From: Ruminococcaceae bacterium UBA1730
Lineage (GTDB): Bacteria; Bacillota; Clostridia; Oscillospirales; Acutalibacteraceae
Assembly (NCBI GenBank): GCA_002315935.1
Contig: DCII01000021.1
Coordinates: forward strand, 1,193-42,699
DNA length: 41,507 bases
Direction of reading: 5' to 3'
Below are positions 6,600 to 14,554 of the stretch, one piece after another; within the stretch, counting starts at the first letter, position 1; every line of letters starts with the position of its first letter. Under the pieces are notes generated by a model that had not been told where the DNA came from, searched no databases, and saw only the letters and a program-made list of their open reading frames with translations. The position numbers and the translations under genes were made by a program.

Positions 6600-9500
6600 A
6601 TGAAAAGAAAAGCCATATCTCTTGTCCTTGCGTTGATTATGGTTTTAACCGCAATTCCTTTCTCTTTTGTGATTTCGTTTGCGGAGGAAATCACCGCAAA
6701 TCCCACCATACAGGCGGTTGATACTTATTGCAAACCGGGAGAAGCCGCAACGGTTCAGTTAGTTGTGTCCGACAACCCCGGCATTGCAGGCGGTGCAATC
6801 ACAGTAACTTATCCCGAGGGATTGACCTTGATTTCCGCCGAGAATGGCGAAGTGTTTGAAAATGCATCGGATTACACCGCACCCAACAAATTAAGCAGTC
6901 CCTGCAAATTTTCGTGGGATATGCTGGACGGTGTAACCGTAACAAATGGTGTGCTTTTAAGTTTAACTTTTTCCGTTGATGAAGAAGCGGATTGTTACAC
7001 ACAATATCCCATTACTCTTTCAAGTCGAAAAGGTGATTTTTTCAACGAGGAATCCGGAGATGCAGGGAATGTTAATTTCACACTGCAAAACGGTAGTGTT
7101 GAAGTGTTGGATTTTATTCCGGGTGATGTCAACGATGACGGCTCCGTCAACGGAAAAGACATCCGTTTAATCCGTCAATATAATTCTAGCGGCTACGATG
7201 TTACCATCAACGAGGCTGCTGCAGATGTTAATGACGATAATGTTATTAATGGCAAGGATGTGCGTATTATCCGCCGTAATTTTGCCGGAGGATACGGGGA
7301 AGTTTTAACCCCACATCATCCCCGCTGCACACACGAAAATATGACCTCAACCCCTTATAAAGCCGCCACCTGTACCGAACCCGGCAATATCGCCTATTGG
7401 TACTGCTCGGATTGCGGAAGATACTATTCGGATGATGATTTTTCAGACGAAGCTACCTATGAGGATGTGATGTTACCAATAAATCTCAAGGAGCATACCG
7501 CCTTGGGTTTTGTTGCGGGAAAAGCAGCAACCTGTGTATCGCAGGGCAATGCCGAATATTATCACTGTACCGATTGTGACAGATACTATTCCGATTCCTC
7601 TCTGAAACATGAAATCACATTCAATGAAACTGTTGAAAGCACCAATATGGAGAATCATATTTCCATGACAGCTGTATCTGCAAAAAATGCTTCCTGTGCA
7701 CAGCAAGGAAATACAGCTTACTGGTATTGTGAAGACTGCGGTAGATACTTTGCCGATGCAGAAGGCGAAAATAAGATTCGATACTCCGATACCGTCATTC
7801 CCGAAAACAACAAGCACACCCATTTAACGGCTGTCTCTGCAAAAGCGGCTACCTGTACGGTTGACGGAAATACACTCTATTGGTCATGTTCCGATTGTAA
7901 TCGCTATTTCAGCGATGCCAAAGGAACCAACGAAATAGATGTATCCCAAACGGTTTTGCAGGCATCCCATAAGTTGGCACATCATGCCGCAGTTACGGGT
8001 TCGTGCAAAGCTGCAGGCAACATTCAATACTGGAATTGCACATCCTGCGGTAAATATTATGCAGACGGTGCAGCGGAGAATGAAATTACTTTAGCTGATA
8101 CGATTGTAACTGTTCCGCATACCGAAAAGATTGTTCCGGGAAAATCCTCCAACTATACCGAAACCGGCTTGACGGAGGGCATAAAATGTTCTGTATGCGG
8201 TACTTGGATTGTTGAGCAGGAAGTGTTACCGATTTTGGAGGAAGGATACTATGATATTTCCTACTGCAATATGAAGGGCGCAACAAATAACAACAATCCG
8301 CAATCCTATTCGTCGAAAACCGGCGTTGATGCTTTCCAAACTCCCAAAACAATCCCGGGGTATACATTTGTCGGTTGGTTCGATGCGGAAATCGGCGGTA
8401 ATGTAGTCACATCCGTTCCCGCAAACACAACGGGAACCGTATACATATATGCACATTGGGAGCTTGTGACATACAAGATAAATTACAATTGCGGCGGCAT
8501 TGAAAATATAAATTCAGCCGACAATCCGAAAACCTATACCATTGAGGATACCATTACGCTTGTGGGAAGCACATCTGCAAACAAGTATTTAACCTTCGAC
8601 CACTGGGTTGACGAAAACGGTAAGGTAGTTAAGACACTAAGCGGAAACACCGGCGATATTTCATTAACTGCAAAGTACAAATGGACTTCTATGAGAAACA
8701 TAGTTACGTCCTACAGCAAACTGGAGGAAAGCGGAAAGGCAAACTATGAAAAACTAACCATCGCAAACGAAAAATCAAATTCCAATGTGTATCACCTTGT
8801 GTACTATATGGGAAGAGTGAATAATGTTGTCATTGATGACAGTTTGCAGTCTGTCCATTATGAAGGTCTCGGTACACAAAACATAAACTATTCGCAAATG
8901 AAAAGCGAAAGCGAATCCATTTCGACATCCGTTACAAAAGAAACATCAAAGTCAAAAAGTTGGCAAAAAGAAGTATCCCAATCCGCCACAATGGAAGTAT
9001 CGTCAACGGTTTCTGCTACGGCAGGAGTGGAAGAATTCGGCTGTAAAGCAGAGATTAGTGCTTCTGTAACGGAATCTTATGCCGTTTCTGCAGGTTTATC
9101 TTCTAACTGGGGCAAAACACATTCGGTCACAAACAGCGAAACGACAACAGAAGAACTGGCATTTGATTATGCGTTTACCGAGATTACCAATATGATGTTT
9201 GATTCTACAACGCCTGTTGGCTATTACCGCTGGGAAAATGTATGCGATGTTGATGTGTTTGCCGTTATCACCTATAACACGGTCAGCAACACAATTCAAT
9301 ATGATACATTGAATATTATCAATAATATTTCCACTATGTGGGATTACAGCGAAGACGGTTCCTTTGAAGCCAATCCGATTCAATTGAACCTTCCCGTCTC
9401 GGAAGGCGAAGTGACTGCAAAGCTGATGGAGCTTCGTCAGCCTTTGGCAGATAAATATCACATGACGGTTGAAAAGCTGAACACATTTACAATCTATTAT

Positions 9501-11288
9501 TCAATTGACGAGACCCCATTCACCACTGCGAAAAAGGCGATTGTGGATTGGTCGAATGAGACGGATACCAATCTTACAAATCACCGAGAAACCAGAAATA
9601 TCCAAAACAGAGAAAGATATGATAATATTGATGTTGTAGCGGATGAAATCTATTTTGTGGGTGCACCGGATAAAGTATTCACATACCTATGCTTATCCTT
9701 GTGCCTCTATCCGGAAAACTCGAAGCTTCTTATGCACTTTATGGATTTTAACTTCACAACGCAACAACGCTATGCAATCGATCTGTATCAGTGCAACCCC
9801 TTTGATGTTACAATGGATATTATAGGGAATTGCAATATAAAATCGATCAATGTAGTCGGCGGAATCATCAACTTCGGTGATATCGCAAATCTCTCTGTTA
9901 TCGGTACCGGCAATTTAACAGTAAAGGCCGGTGACGGTGCAGTAGGCACATCCTCAAATAGAAACGGTTCCAATGGCGGGGTCGCAGTGAAATGCAAAGC
10001 ATTCACATCTGCTCTTACAGGAAATCTAACCGTGAACGGCGGTAACGGCGGTAACGGAATAAGCGGAACCGCGGCCGGAAGTAACGGCGGCAACGGCGGT
10101 AACGGTGGAACGGCAATTGTCTGTGAAAATATAATGATAAACAATCTTGGAACCGTTTCCGTATTTGGTGGAAAAGGCGGAGATGGTAAAAACGGTGTTA
10201 TCGGGACAGATTCGAATAATGCTTCAAGCAACGGCGGCAACGGCGGCAATGGCGGTAATGGCGGTAATGGCGGAATAGGAATTTTATGTGATAATATAGC
10301 AGGTCAGGCAAGCACTTCTTTGCCCAATCTTTTATGCGAGGGTGGCGATGGCGGTAATGGCGGTAATGGTGAAAAAGGAGGATGTGGCTGTAATTCCTTG
10401 ACACCGAATATTTCAAATGGCGGTAACGGCGGTGATGGCGGTAACGGCGGTGATGGCGGTGATGGATTAAAAACAGCTGTAACATCATCCGGGCAAGGCG
10501 GCAACGGCGGAAAGGGCGGAAACGGAGGTAATGGTGGTGATGGTGCACCAGACCGTGGTGTTTATTTTGTGAAAACTCCTTATGGATTAGATGGAGGCAA
10601 TGGGGGTAATGGAGGAAACGGTGGTGCTTCTGGAAACGGAATTGATATTGGTGAAGTTGGATTACCAGGAGATGCTGGTATAGGCGGAACGGGAACTTAT
10701 AAAAATTTTGGCGTATTTGGAAATTACGGGAGAACCGGTTCCGATGGTTTAAAAGGTGTCGATGGATTCCAAGGCGGTTTTGTAAAGTCGTTTTCAAAAG
10801 GCACATTCTCTGTAGCTGAAACAGAATATAGTACGATAGAACTTACCACATCAGCAAAGAAATATCAACTCGTGCAATACCAATGTTCTTGGACACAGGC
10901 ACAAAAAATTGCAGTTGAAAACGGAGGTAAATTGATTTCAGTCAACTCGGAAGATGAACAAAAAATCGTTGACAGATTGATTGTTGAAACATCTCAAACA
11001 AATTATTGGCTCGGAATGCAAATGCTCAAAAATGGTGAGACTTCCTATTATCAGTGGGAAGATGGAACTATTCTTGCTTACAACTCCAGAACCTGGTACA
11101 TTACCGATGCAGTTGGCAGCACAAATAATCTGGGAACACCGTATACATATTGGTCAAGTGATCAACCGAACCATTACGAAGGCGACTCTGAAAAATATAT
11201 CGGAACTTACTCGGGTCAAAGGGGCTGGAATGATTATGTTGATAATGATGACAGGATTTACGGCTTTATCATCGAATATGACATATAA
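6600..11288 (+). CDS. Giant secreted multidomain protein: cohesin, dockerin, Cys-repeats, pore-like segment, Gly-rich region, C-type lectin-like domain
   Basis: This 1562-residue protein has a signal peptide (1-28). A cohesin-type domain (34-170) is clearly related to that of the preceding gene (shared NPGIAG, DYTAP, SPC.FSWD). A dockerin (173-232) has two intact calcium loops: D176/N178/D180/N184/D187 and D209/N211/D213/N217/D220. Five Cys units (C-x10-C-x2-C at 258, 312, 366, 419 and 469) and a last CxxC (530/533) follow. Residues 548-696 are InlB-like (GYTFVGW). Residues 700-990 are alternating Ser/Thr-rich and recall aerolysin/ETX-type insertion regions. A linker (1000-1110) precedes a Gly-Gly-X region (1110-1395) and a C-type-lectin-like domain (1408-1562) with WLG, SDQPN and GWNDY. 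No anchor motif is seen. AAGGAGG precedes the ATG. A surface or cellulosome-like adhesin or effector is inferred; no catalytic domain was recognised. Confidence 0.85.
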   Translation: MKRKAISLVLALIMVLTAIPFSFVISFAEEITANPTIQAVDTYCKPGEAATVQLVVSDNPGIAGGAITVTYPEGLTLISAENGEVFENASDYTAPNKLSSPCKFSWDMLDGVTVTNGVLLSLTFSVDEEADCYTQYPITLSSRKGDFFNEESGDAGNVNFTLQNGSVEVLDFIPGDVNDDGSVNGKDIRLIRQYNSSGYDVTINEAAADVNDDNVINGKDVRIIRRNFAGGYGEVLTPHHPRCTHENMTSTPYKAATCTEPGNIAYWYCSDCGRYYSDDDFSDEATYEDVMLPINLKEHTALGFVAGKAATCVSQGNAEYYHCTDCDRYYSDSSLKHEITFNETVESTNMENHISMTAVSAKNASCAQQGNTAYWYCEDCGRYFADAEGENKIRYSDTVIPENNKHTHLTAVSAKAATCTVDGNTLYWSCSDCNRYFSDAKGTNEIDVSQTVLQASHKLAHHAAVTGSCKAAGNIQYWNCTSCGKYYADGAAENEITLADTIVTVPHTEKIVPGKSSNYTETGLTEGIKCSVCGTWIVEQEVLPILEEGYYDISYCNMKGATNNNNPQSYSSKTGVDAFQTPKTIPGYTFVGWFDAEIGGNVVTSVPANTTGTVYIYAHWELVTYKINYNCGGIENINSADNPKTYTIEDTITLVGSTSANKYLTFDHWVDENGKVVKTLSGNTGDISLTAKYKWTSMRNIVTSYSKLEESGKANYEKLTIANEKSNSNVYHLVYYMGRVNNVVIDDSLQSVHYEGLGTQNINYSQMKSESESISTSVTKETSKSKSWQKEVSQSATMEVSSTVSATAGVEEFGCKAEISASVTESYAVSAGLSSNWGKTHSVTNSETTTEELAFDYAFTEITNMMFDSTTPVGYYRWENVCDVDVFAVITYNTVSNTIQYDTLNIINNISTMWDYSEDGSFEANPIQLNLPVSEGEVTAKLMELRQPLADKYHMTVEKLNTFTIYYSIDETPFTTAKKAIVDWSNETDTNLTNHRETRNIQNRERYDNIDVVADEIYFVGAPDKVFTYLCLSLCLYPENSKLLMHFMDFNFTTQQRYAIDLYQCNPFDVTMDIIGNCNIKSINVVGGIINFGDIANLSVIGTGNLTVKAGDGAVGTSSNRNGSNGGVAVKCKAFTSALTGNLTVNGGNGGNGISGTAAGSNGGNGGNGGTAIVCENIMINNLGTVSVFGGKGGDGKNGVIGTDSNNASSNGGNGGNGGNGGNGGIGILCDNIAGQASTSLPNLLCEGGDGGNGGNGEKGGCGCNSLTPNISNGGNGGDGGNGGDGGDGLKTAVTSSGQGGNGGKGGNGGNGGDGAPDRGVYFVKTPYGLDGGNGGNGGNGGASGNGIDIGEVGLPGDAGIGGTGTYKNFGVFGNYGRTGSDGLKGVDGFQGGFVKSFSKGTFSVAETEYSTIELTTSAKKYQLVQYQCSWTQAQKIAVENGGKLISVNSEDEQKIVDRLIVETSQTNYWLGMQMLKNGETSYYQWEDGTILAYNSRTWYITDAVGSTNNLGTPYTYWSSDQPNHYEGDSEKYIGTYSGQRGWNDYVDNDDRIYGFIIEYDI
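7317..8234 (+). repeat. Five cysteine-repeat units (C-x10-C-x2-C)
   Basis: Coding repeats of about 50-54 residues in the second surface protein. Each has Cys, then GN about five residues later, an aromatic pair before a CxxC, then Y-[YF]-x-D. The spacing is nearly constant (54, 54, 53 and 50 residues). The CxxC pairs could bind metal or form disulfides outside the cell. Similar units occur in other clostridial surface proteins, to my recollection. Confidence 0.8.
9927..10784 (+). repeat. Gly-Gly-X coding region
   Basis: Long runs of GGNGGN-, GGDGGN- and GGKGGN-type triplets interrupted by short hydrophobic stretches (for example around 1173-1190 and 1226-1245). Strict Gly-Gly-X periodicity is compatible with polyglycine-II helix bundles, a fold known in phage tail-fibre adhesins and in PGRS-type proteins. 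The DNA is correspondingly GGCGGTAAC-rich and likely unstable in copy number. Confidence 0.85.
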
Positions 11289-11480
11289 AATAAAGTTGTA
11301 TTCAATCATTACGCCATGAAAAAACACGATAATTGCTCCACTTCTGAATGATTGCGTTTTCGAGAACAGATTCGTTTTGCCTTTCGAGAAGGGGCAAAAA
11401 AATGCAATTTGAACTTGTTAAATATTCGTAAAGTTTCCGACGATATTGCAGATTTGATTTAAAATAGCTCGATAATAACG
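11289..11480. other. Short intergenic region after the surface operon
   Basis: A weak hairpin (TTTTGCC at 11375-11381 and GGCAAAA at 11393-11399, extended by wobble pairs) might end plus-strand transcription, but no T-run follows on the plus strand. An 8-bp inverted repeat (11303-11310/11347-11354) is likely chance. No gene is seen. Confidence 0.3.
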
Positions 11481-11516
11481 CAAAGAAAAACGGCTCCGAA
11501 ATTAATCGGAGCCGTT
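11481..11516 (-). terminator. Rho-independent terminator of the perR-rubrerythrin operon
   Basis: Perfect 11-bp stem (arms 11489-11499 and 11506-11516), 6-nt loop, GC-rich, followed on the minus strand by TTTTTCTTT. It lies 20 nt downstream of the rubrerythrin stop codon. Confidence 0.88.
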
Positions 11517-11535
11517 GATATATATAGGATTGGGA

Positions 11536-12081
11536 TTAACCGAAATATCTCTGAAGAAGGCCTGCAAATGCCTTGCCGTGTCTTGCTTCGTCTCTTGCCA
11601 TTTCGTGAACTGTGTCGTGAATAGCGTCGAGATTCTGTTCTTTAGCCATCTTTGCAAGAGCAACTTTGCCTGCTGTTGCACCGTTTTCAGCTTCAACTCT
11701 CATTTCGAGATTCTTCTTTGTGCTGTCGGTAACAACCTCGCCGAGAAGCTCTGCAAACTTTGCGGCGTGCTCTGCTTCTTCATAAGCAGCCTTTTCCCAG
11801 TAGAGACCGATTTCGGGATAGCCTTCACGATGAGCAACTCTTGCCATTGCAAGATACATACCAACCTCTGTGCATTCGCCTGCGAAGTTAGCTCTGAGAC
11901 CTTCGATGATTTCATCGCTTACGCCCTTTGCAATGCCGACAGCGTGCTCTGCTGCCCATGTCATTTCCTCTGACTTCTGTTCAACGAACTTTGAAGCAGG
12001 AACACCGCACTGGGGGCATTTTTCGGGAGCTGAATCGCCCTCGTGAACATAACCGCAAACCGGACATACGAACTTTTTCAT
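11536..12081 (-). CDS. rbr: Reverse rubrerythrin (N-terminal rubredoxin domain, C-terminal diiron domain)
   Basis: This 181-residue cytoplasmic protein reduces hydrogen peroxide, using electrons delivered through a rubredoxin-type iron centre. The rubredoxin-like domain is N-terminal (C6, C9, C22, C25), the reverse of the classical order. The ferritin-like four-helix domain follows, with Glu/His ligand motifs EEAEHAA and DEARHG. Reverse rubrerythrins of this type are a main peroxide defence of Clostridium acetobutylicum, where they are controlled by PerR. The gene lies 20 nt after the Fur/PerR-family gene on the same strand, so both share the operator-bearing promoter upstream. GGAGG precedes the ATG. 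Confidence 0.95.
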   Translation of the reverse strand: MKKFVCPVCGYVHEGDSAPEKCPQCGVPASKFVEQKSEEMTWAAEHAVGIAKGVSDEIIEGLRANFAGECTEVGMYLAMARVAHREGYPEIGLYWEKAAYEEAEHAAKFAELLGEVVTDSTKKNLEMRVEAENGATAGKVALAKMAKEQNLDAIHDTVHEMARDEARHGKAFAGLLQRYFG

Positions 12082-12101
12082 AATAAAATTCCTCCAAAAA
12101 A

Positions 12102-12488
12102 TTATATATTATTTGTTTTTCCGAGACAATCGGAACAGCAACCTTTGTAAAGAACGGAATAGGAATCAATTTTGCCGTTAAACTTTTCGGCACCTTTATC
12201 AATTATTCCGTCGCACTTTATCATTATATCAAAGACTTTTCCGCATTTTTCGCAGAGCAGATGCTGATGCTCGGACATATCGGCATCATATCTTGCGGTT
12301 CCGCCGGAACCGATGCGTATAATCTTGCCCTCATCCTCAAGCATTGAAAGGTTGCGGTAAACCGTCGCAAGGCTCAACGTAGGCAGAATGGGTTTAAGCG
12401 ATAAATAAATTTCTTCGGCAGTCGGGTGATCCTTGCGCAGGCAAAGGTTGTCATAAACTGCATCCCGCTGTCTGCTGTGTTTGGTCAT
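12102..12488 (-). CDS. perR: Fur-family peroxide-responsive repressor, PerR type
   Basis: This is a 128-residue metal-dependent repressor. A winged-helix domain (HPTAEEIY, then TVYRNLSMLEDEGKI) is followed by a dimerisation domain with the regulatory-metal ligands RYD, EHQH and the Asp of VFD. The structural zinc site is two CxxC-type pairs (CEKC and CCSDC). The Asp at the position of B. subtilis PerR D104 (Fur has Glu there) and the linked rubrerythrin favour PerR over Fur. I chose the ATG at 12488 because GGAGG lies 8 nt upstream; a TTG at 12503 overlaps that site. The palindrome in the promoter is an exact Fur-type box, so autoregulation is likely, though the metal or peroxide signal should be tested. 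Confidence 0.9.
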   Translation of the reverse strand: MTKHSRQRDAVYDNLCLRKDHPTAEEIYLSLKPILPTLSLATVYRNLSMLEDEGKIIRIGSGGTARYDADMSEHQHLLCEKCGKVFDIMIKCDGIIDKGAEKFNGKIDSYSVLYKGCCSDCLGKTNNI

Positions 12489-12505
12489 CCGAGGTTCCTC
12501 CAATC

Positions 12506-12530
12506 AATAATGATAATTATTATCATTATT
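12506..12530. promoter_or_regulatory. Fur/PerR operator (7-1-7 palindrome)
   Basis: A perfect odd palindrome with 12-bp arms around a single central base contains TGATAATTATTATCA (12511-12525), an exact match to the 7-1-7 Fur box TGATAATNATTATCA. The PerR consensus differs by having TTATAAT half-sites. It abuts and overlaps the -10 of the perR promoter, so binding would block transcription. Confidence 0.88.
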
Positions 12531-12556
12531 ATAATTTGCAATACTTCATTTGTCAA
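12528..12556 (-). promoter_or_regulatory. Promoter of the perR-rubrerythrin operon
   Basis: On the minus strand, a consensus -35 TTGACA (12551-12556), 17-nt spacer and consensus -10 TATAAT (12528-12533). Both hexamers are perfect, so repression rather than activation is the expected control. Confidence 0.88.
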
Positions 12557-12576
12557 TATATTTTTGAAATTTTTCT

Positions 12577-12606
12577 TTGATATGACGAAAAAATGTGCTA
12601 TTATAT
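12577..12606 (+). promoter_or_regulatory. Possible promoter of the hydrolase operon
   Basis: TTGATA (12577-12582), then TTATAT (12601-12606, spacer 18) or TATTAT (12599-12604, spacer 16), about 30 nt before the start codon. It is divergent from perR, starting about 20 nt beyond the perR -35 element. Confidence 0.45.
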
Positions 12607-12634
12607 ATGCAGAATATTGAAGGGGAGTAATTAA

Positions 12635-14542
12635 ATGAAAAAATTTATTTCCGTTTTGCTCTGCGTATGCATAATCGGTGCATCCTGCGTTGTCATGTCG
12701 AGTGCAAAAACGAATGTTGACGGCAAAATCAGCGACCTGCCTGTTATCATGGTTGCGGGTTACGCTTCAACATCGCTCTACAAGGTCAATCCAGACGGTT
12801 CTCACGAGCACGCATGGGGAATTGACATCAACGAAATTCTTTCGCTTGTGCTTAAAAAAATAGTTGACCTCGGCAAGGGACTCGGTGCGTTGACATTCGG
12901 CAATGCGAAAATTCTTGCAGATACAGTCGGTCAGGGCTTTGTTGACCTTTACGGAGACCTTGCACTCAATCCCGACGGCACGAGCGTTGAAGAGATTTGC
13001 AGATATGCTTCAACCGCTTCGGAGGCGAATGTTGCAAATATCAAGAAGGTTAATCCCGACGGAGACGATATTCTCATTCATGAAAGGGATATTATAAAGG
13101 AAATCGAAGAATATGTTGATGATGAAAACATATTCATTTTTCAGATGGACTGGAGAATGAATCAGACCTCCTGTGCAAAACAGCTTGACGAATTTGTTGA
13201 CAGCGTTCTTGAATATACGGGTAAGGACAAGGTGAACATTTATGCCGTCAGCCACGGAGGTCAGACGACTTCAACATATCTTGCTCTTTACGGCAACAAA
13301 AATAAGGTCAACAATGCGGTTCTGACTATTCCGGCAATCGGCGGAGCAGGAATTGCATATGACCTTCTGATGAATAATGTTGAGCTTGACGAGGACTGCC
13401 TTATCAGATTCATCGAACACGGAACAATGACCGAAACGGACTTCGAATGGCTTGTCAGAGCACAGCAGTTGGGCTTTATTGATAATCTTTGCAAAGAGCT
13501 TGTTCCCTATCTTCTCAAGGTTCTCGGATATTGGGGAAGCATATGGGATTTTATTCCGTCAGACAAATATGAAGAGGTCAAGAGCTTAAAGCTTGACTCC
13601 GTTGCAAGTGCAAGGCTGATTGAAGAAAGCGATAAATTCCATTATGAAATTCTTCCGACACTTGCGGAAAGGTTTGCAGAATGTCAGAAAAACGGCACTC
13701 ATATTTCAATCATCGCAGGAACGGGCAACCGCATTGTAACGGGTCTGAATGAAAATTCGGATGGTGTTATAACTGTTTCATGTTCAACGGGTGCAACCGT
13801 TGCACCGTTCGGAAGCAGATTTGCAGACGGTTACACGCAGATAAATCCCTGTGACGGAAAATATAAGGTTTCTCCGTCAATGGATATTGATGCTTCAACG
13901 GCATTCCTGCCGGACAATACATGGTTCGTTGAGGATTTCTACCACGGAATGACCCTTTGGGATTATTACACTATTGACCTTGCCATGACGCTCCTGTTGA
14001 CAGACCGAATCCAGGATGTTTATTCTGATTCATATTATCCGCAGTTCAGATACAGCTCCAATCCTTCAAATACCGTCTATGCGGAGTTTGATAATTCAAA
14101 GCAGGGATATGTCGAAAGCGGAGCAACGAAGCTTATTGTTACCAATGTCAACAGAAAGAATTCCGCTTCAATCAGTGCAATAGTCTGTGACGGTGCAGAC
14201 CTGAAATTCAAGGTCAATCCGTTTAAGCTTCTCAAGCCCGGGGAGAGCATTGAAATTCCGTTTGAGGGAAGCGTTCCGGCCGAAAGCAAGACCGAAATAA
14301 CGATTACAATTTATTTCAATACCACAACGGTAACTCCTTCGAATTGCAGAGCTATGGGATTCACGGTTATGAACGGCAATGATGCAGAATATGACGGAGG
14401 ATTTGTTTCAACCGAATCCGCAACTCCGTTTGATAAGGCAATCGGCGGTGGTTTTGCATCGTTTCTTTCAAAGCTCGGTCTGCTTGAATTCTTCAGAATG
14501 ATATACAATGTAATCAATTACTGGATAAATATTGTTACATAA
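12635..14542 (+). CDS. Secreted alpha/beta-hydrolase (lipase/esterase-like)
   Basis: This 635-residue protein has an N-terminal signal peptide (about 1-24). An alpha/beta-hydrolase region runs to about residue 450. DLPVIMVAGYAS (34-45) fits the first strand and oxyanion region of LCAT/PGAP1-like lipases. The nucleophile elbow is AVSHGG with S206, where Ala replaces the first Gly of GxSxG. A His in FYHGMTLWDYY near residue 440 is a candidate for the catalytic triad. A beta-rich domain of about 130 residues and a hydrophobic C-terminal helix follow. It probably cleaves ester bonds of lipids or other large substrates outside the cell; the substrate is unknown. GGGGAG precedes the ATG. GyrI-like and small unknown genes follow closely. 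Confidence 0.72.
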   Translation: MKKFISVLLCVCIIGASCVVMSSAKTNVDGKISDLPVIMVAGYASTSLYKVNPDGSHEHAWGIDINEILSLVLKKIVDLGKGLGALTFGNAKILADTVGQGFVDLYGDLALNPDGTSVEEICRYASTASEANVANIKKVNPDGDDILIHERDIIKEIEEYVDDENIFIFQMDWRMNQTSCAKQLDEFVDSVLEYTGKDKVNIYAVSHGGQTTSTYLALYGNKNKVNNAVLTIPAIGGAGIAYDLLMNNVELDEDCLIRFIEHGTMTETDFEWLVRAQQLGFIDNLCKELVPYLLKVLGYWGSIWDFIPSDKYEEVKSLKLDSVASARLIEESDKFHYEILPTLAERFAECQKNGTHISIIAGTGNRIVTGLNENSDGVITVSCSTGATVAPFGSRFADGYTQINPCDGKYKVSPSMDIDASTAFLPDNTWFVEDFYHGMTLWDYYTIDLAMTLLLTDRIQDVYSDSYYPQFRYSSNPSNTVYAEFDNSKQGYVESGATKLIVTNVNRKNSASISAIVCDGADLKFKVNPFKLLKPGESIEIPFEGSVPAESKTEITITIYFNTTTVTPSNCRAMGFTVMNGNDAEYDGGFVSTESATPFDKAIGGGFASFLSKLGLLEFFRMIYNVINYWINIVT

Positions 14543-14554
14543 GTGGTGATGTAA

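Noticed and set aside
9788..10806. Long antisense reading frames opposite the Gly-rich region (Pro- or His/Arg-rich)
   Set aside because: They are the complement of GGC/GGT/AAC-rich codons and have no start signals; shadows of the sense gene.
11375..11399. Hairpin after the giant surface gene as terminator
   Set aside because: The stem depends on wobble pairs and no T-run follows on the plus strand; noted only as weak.
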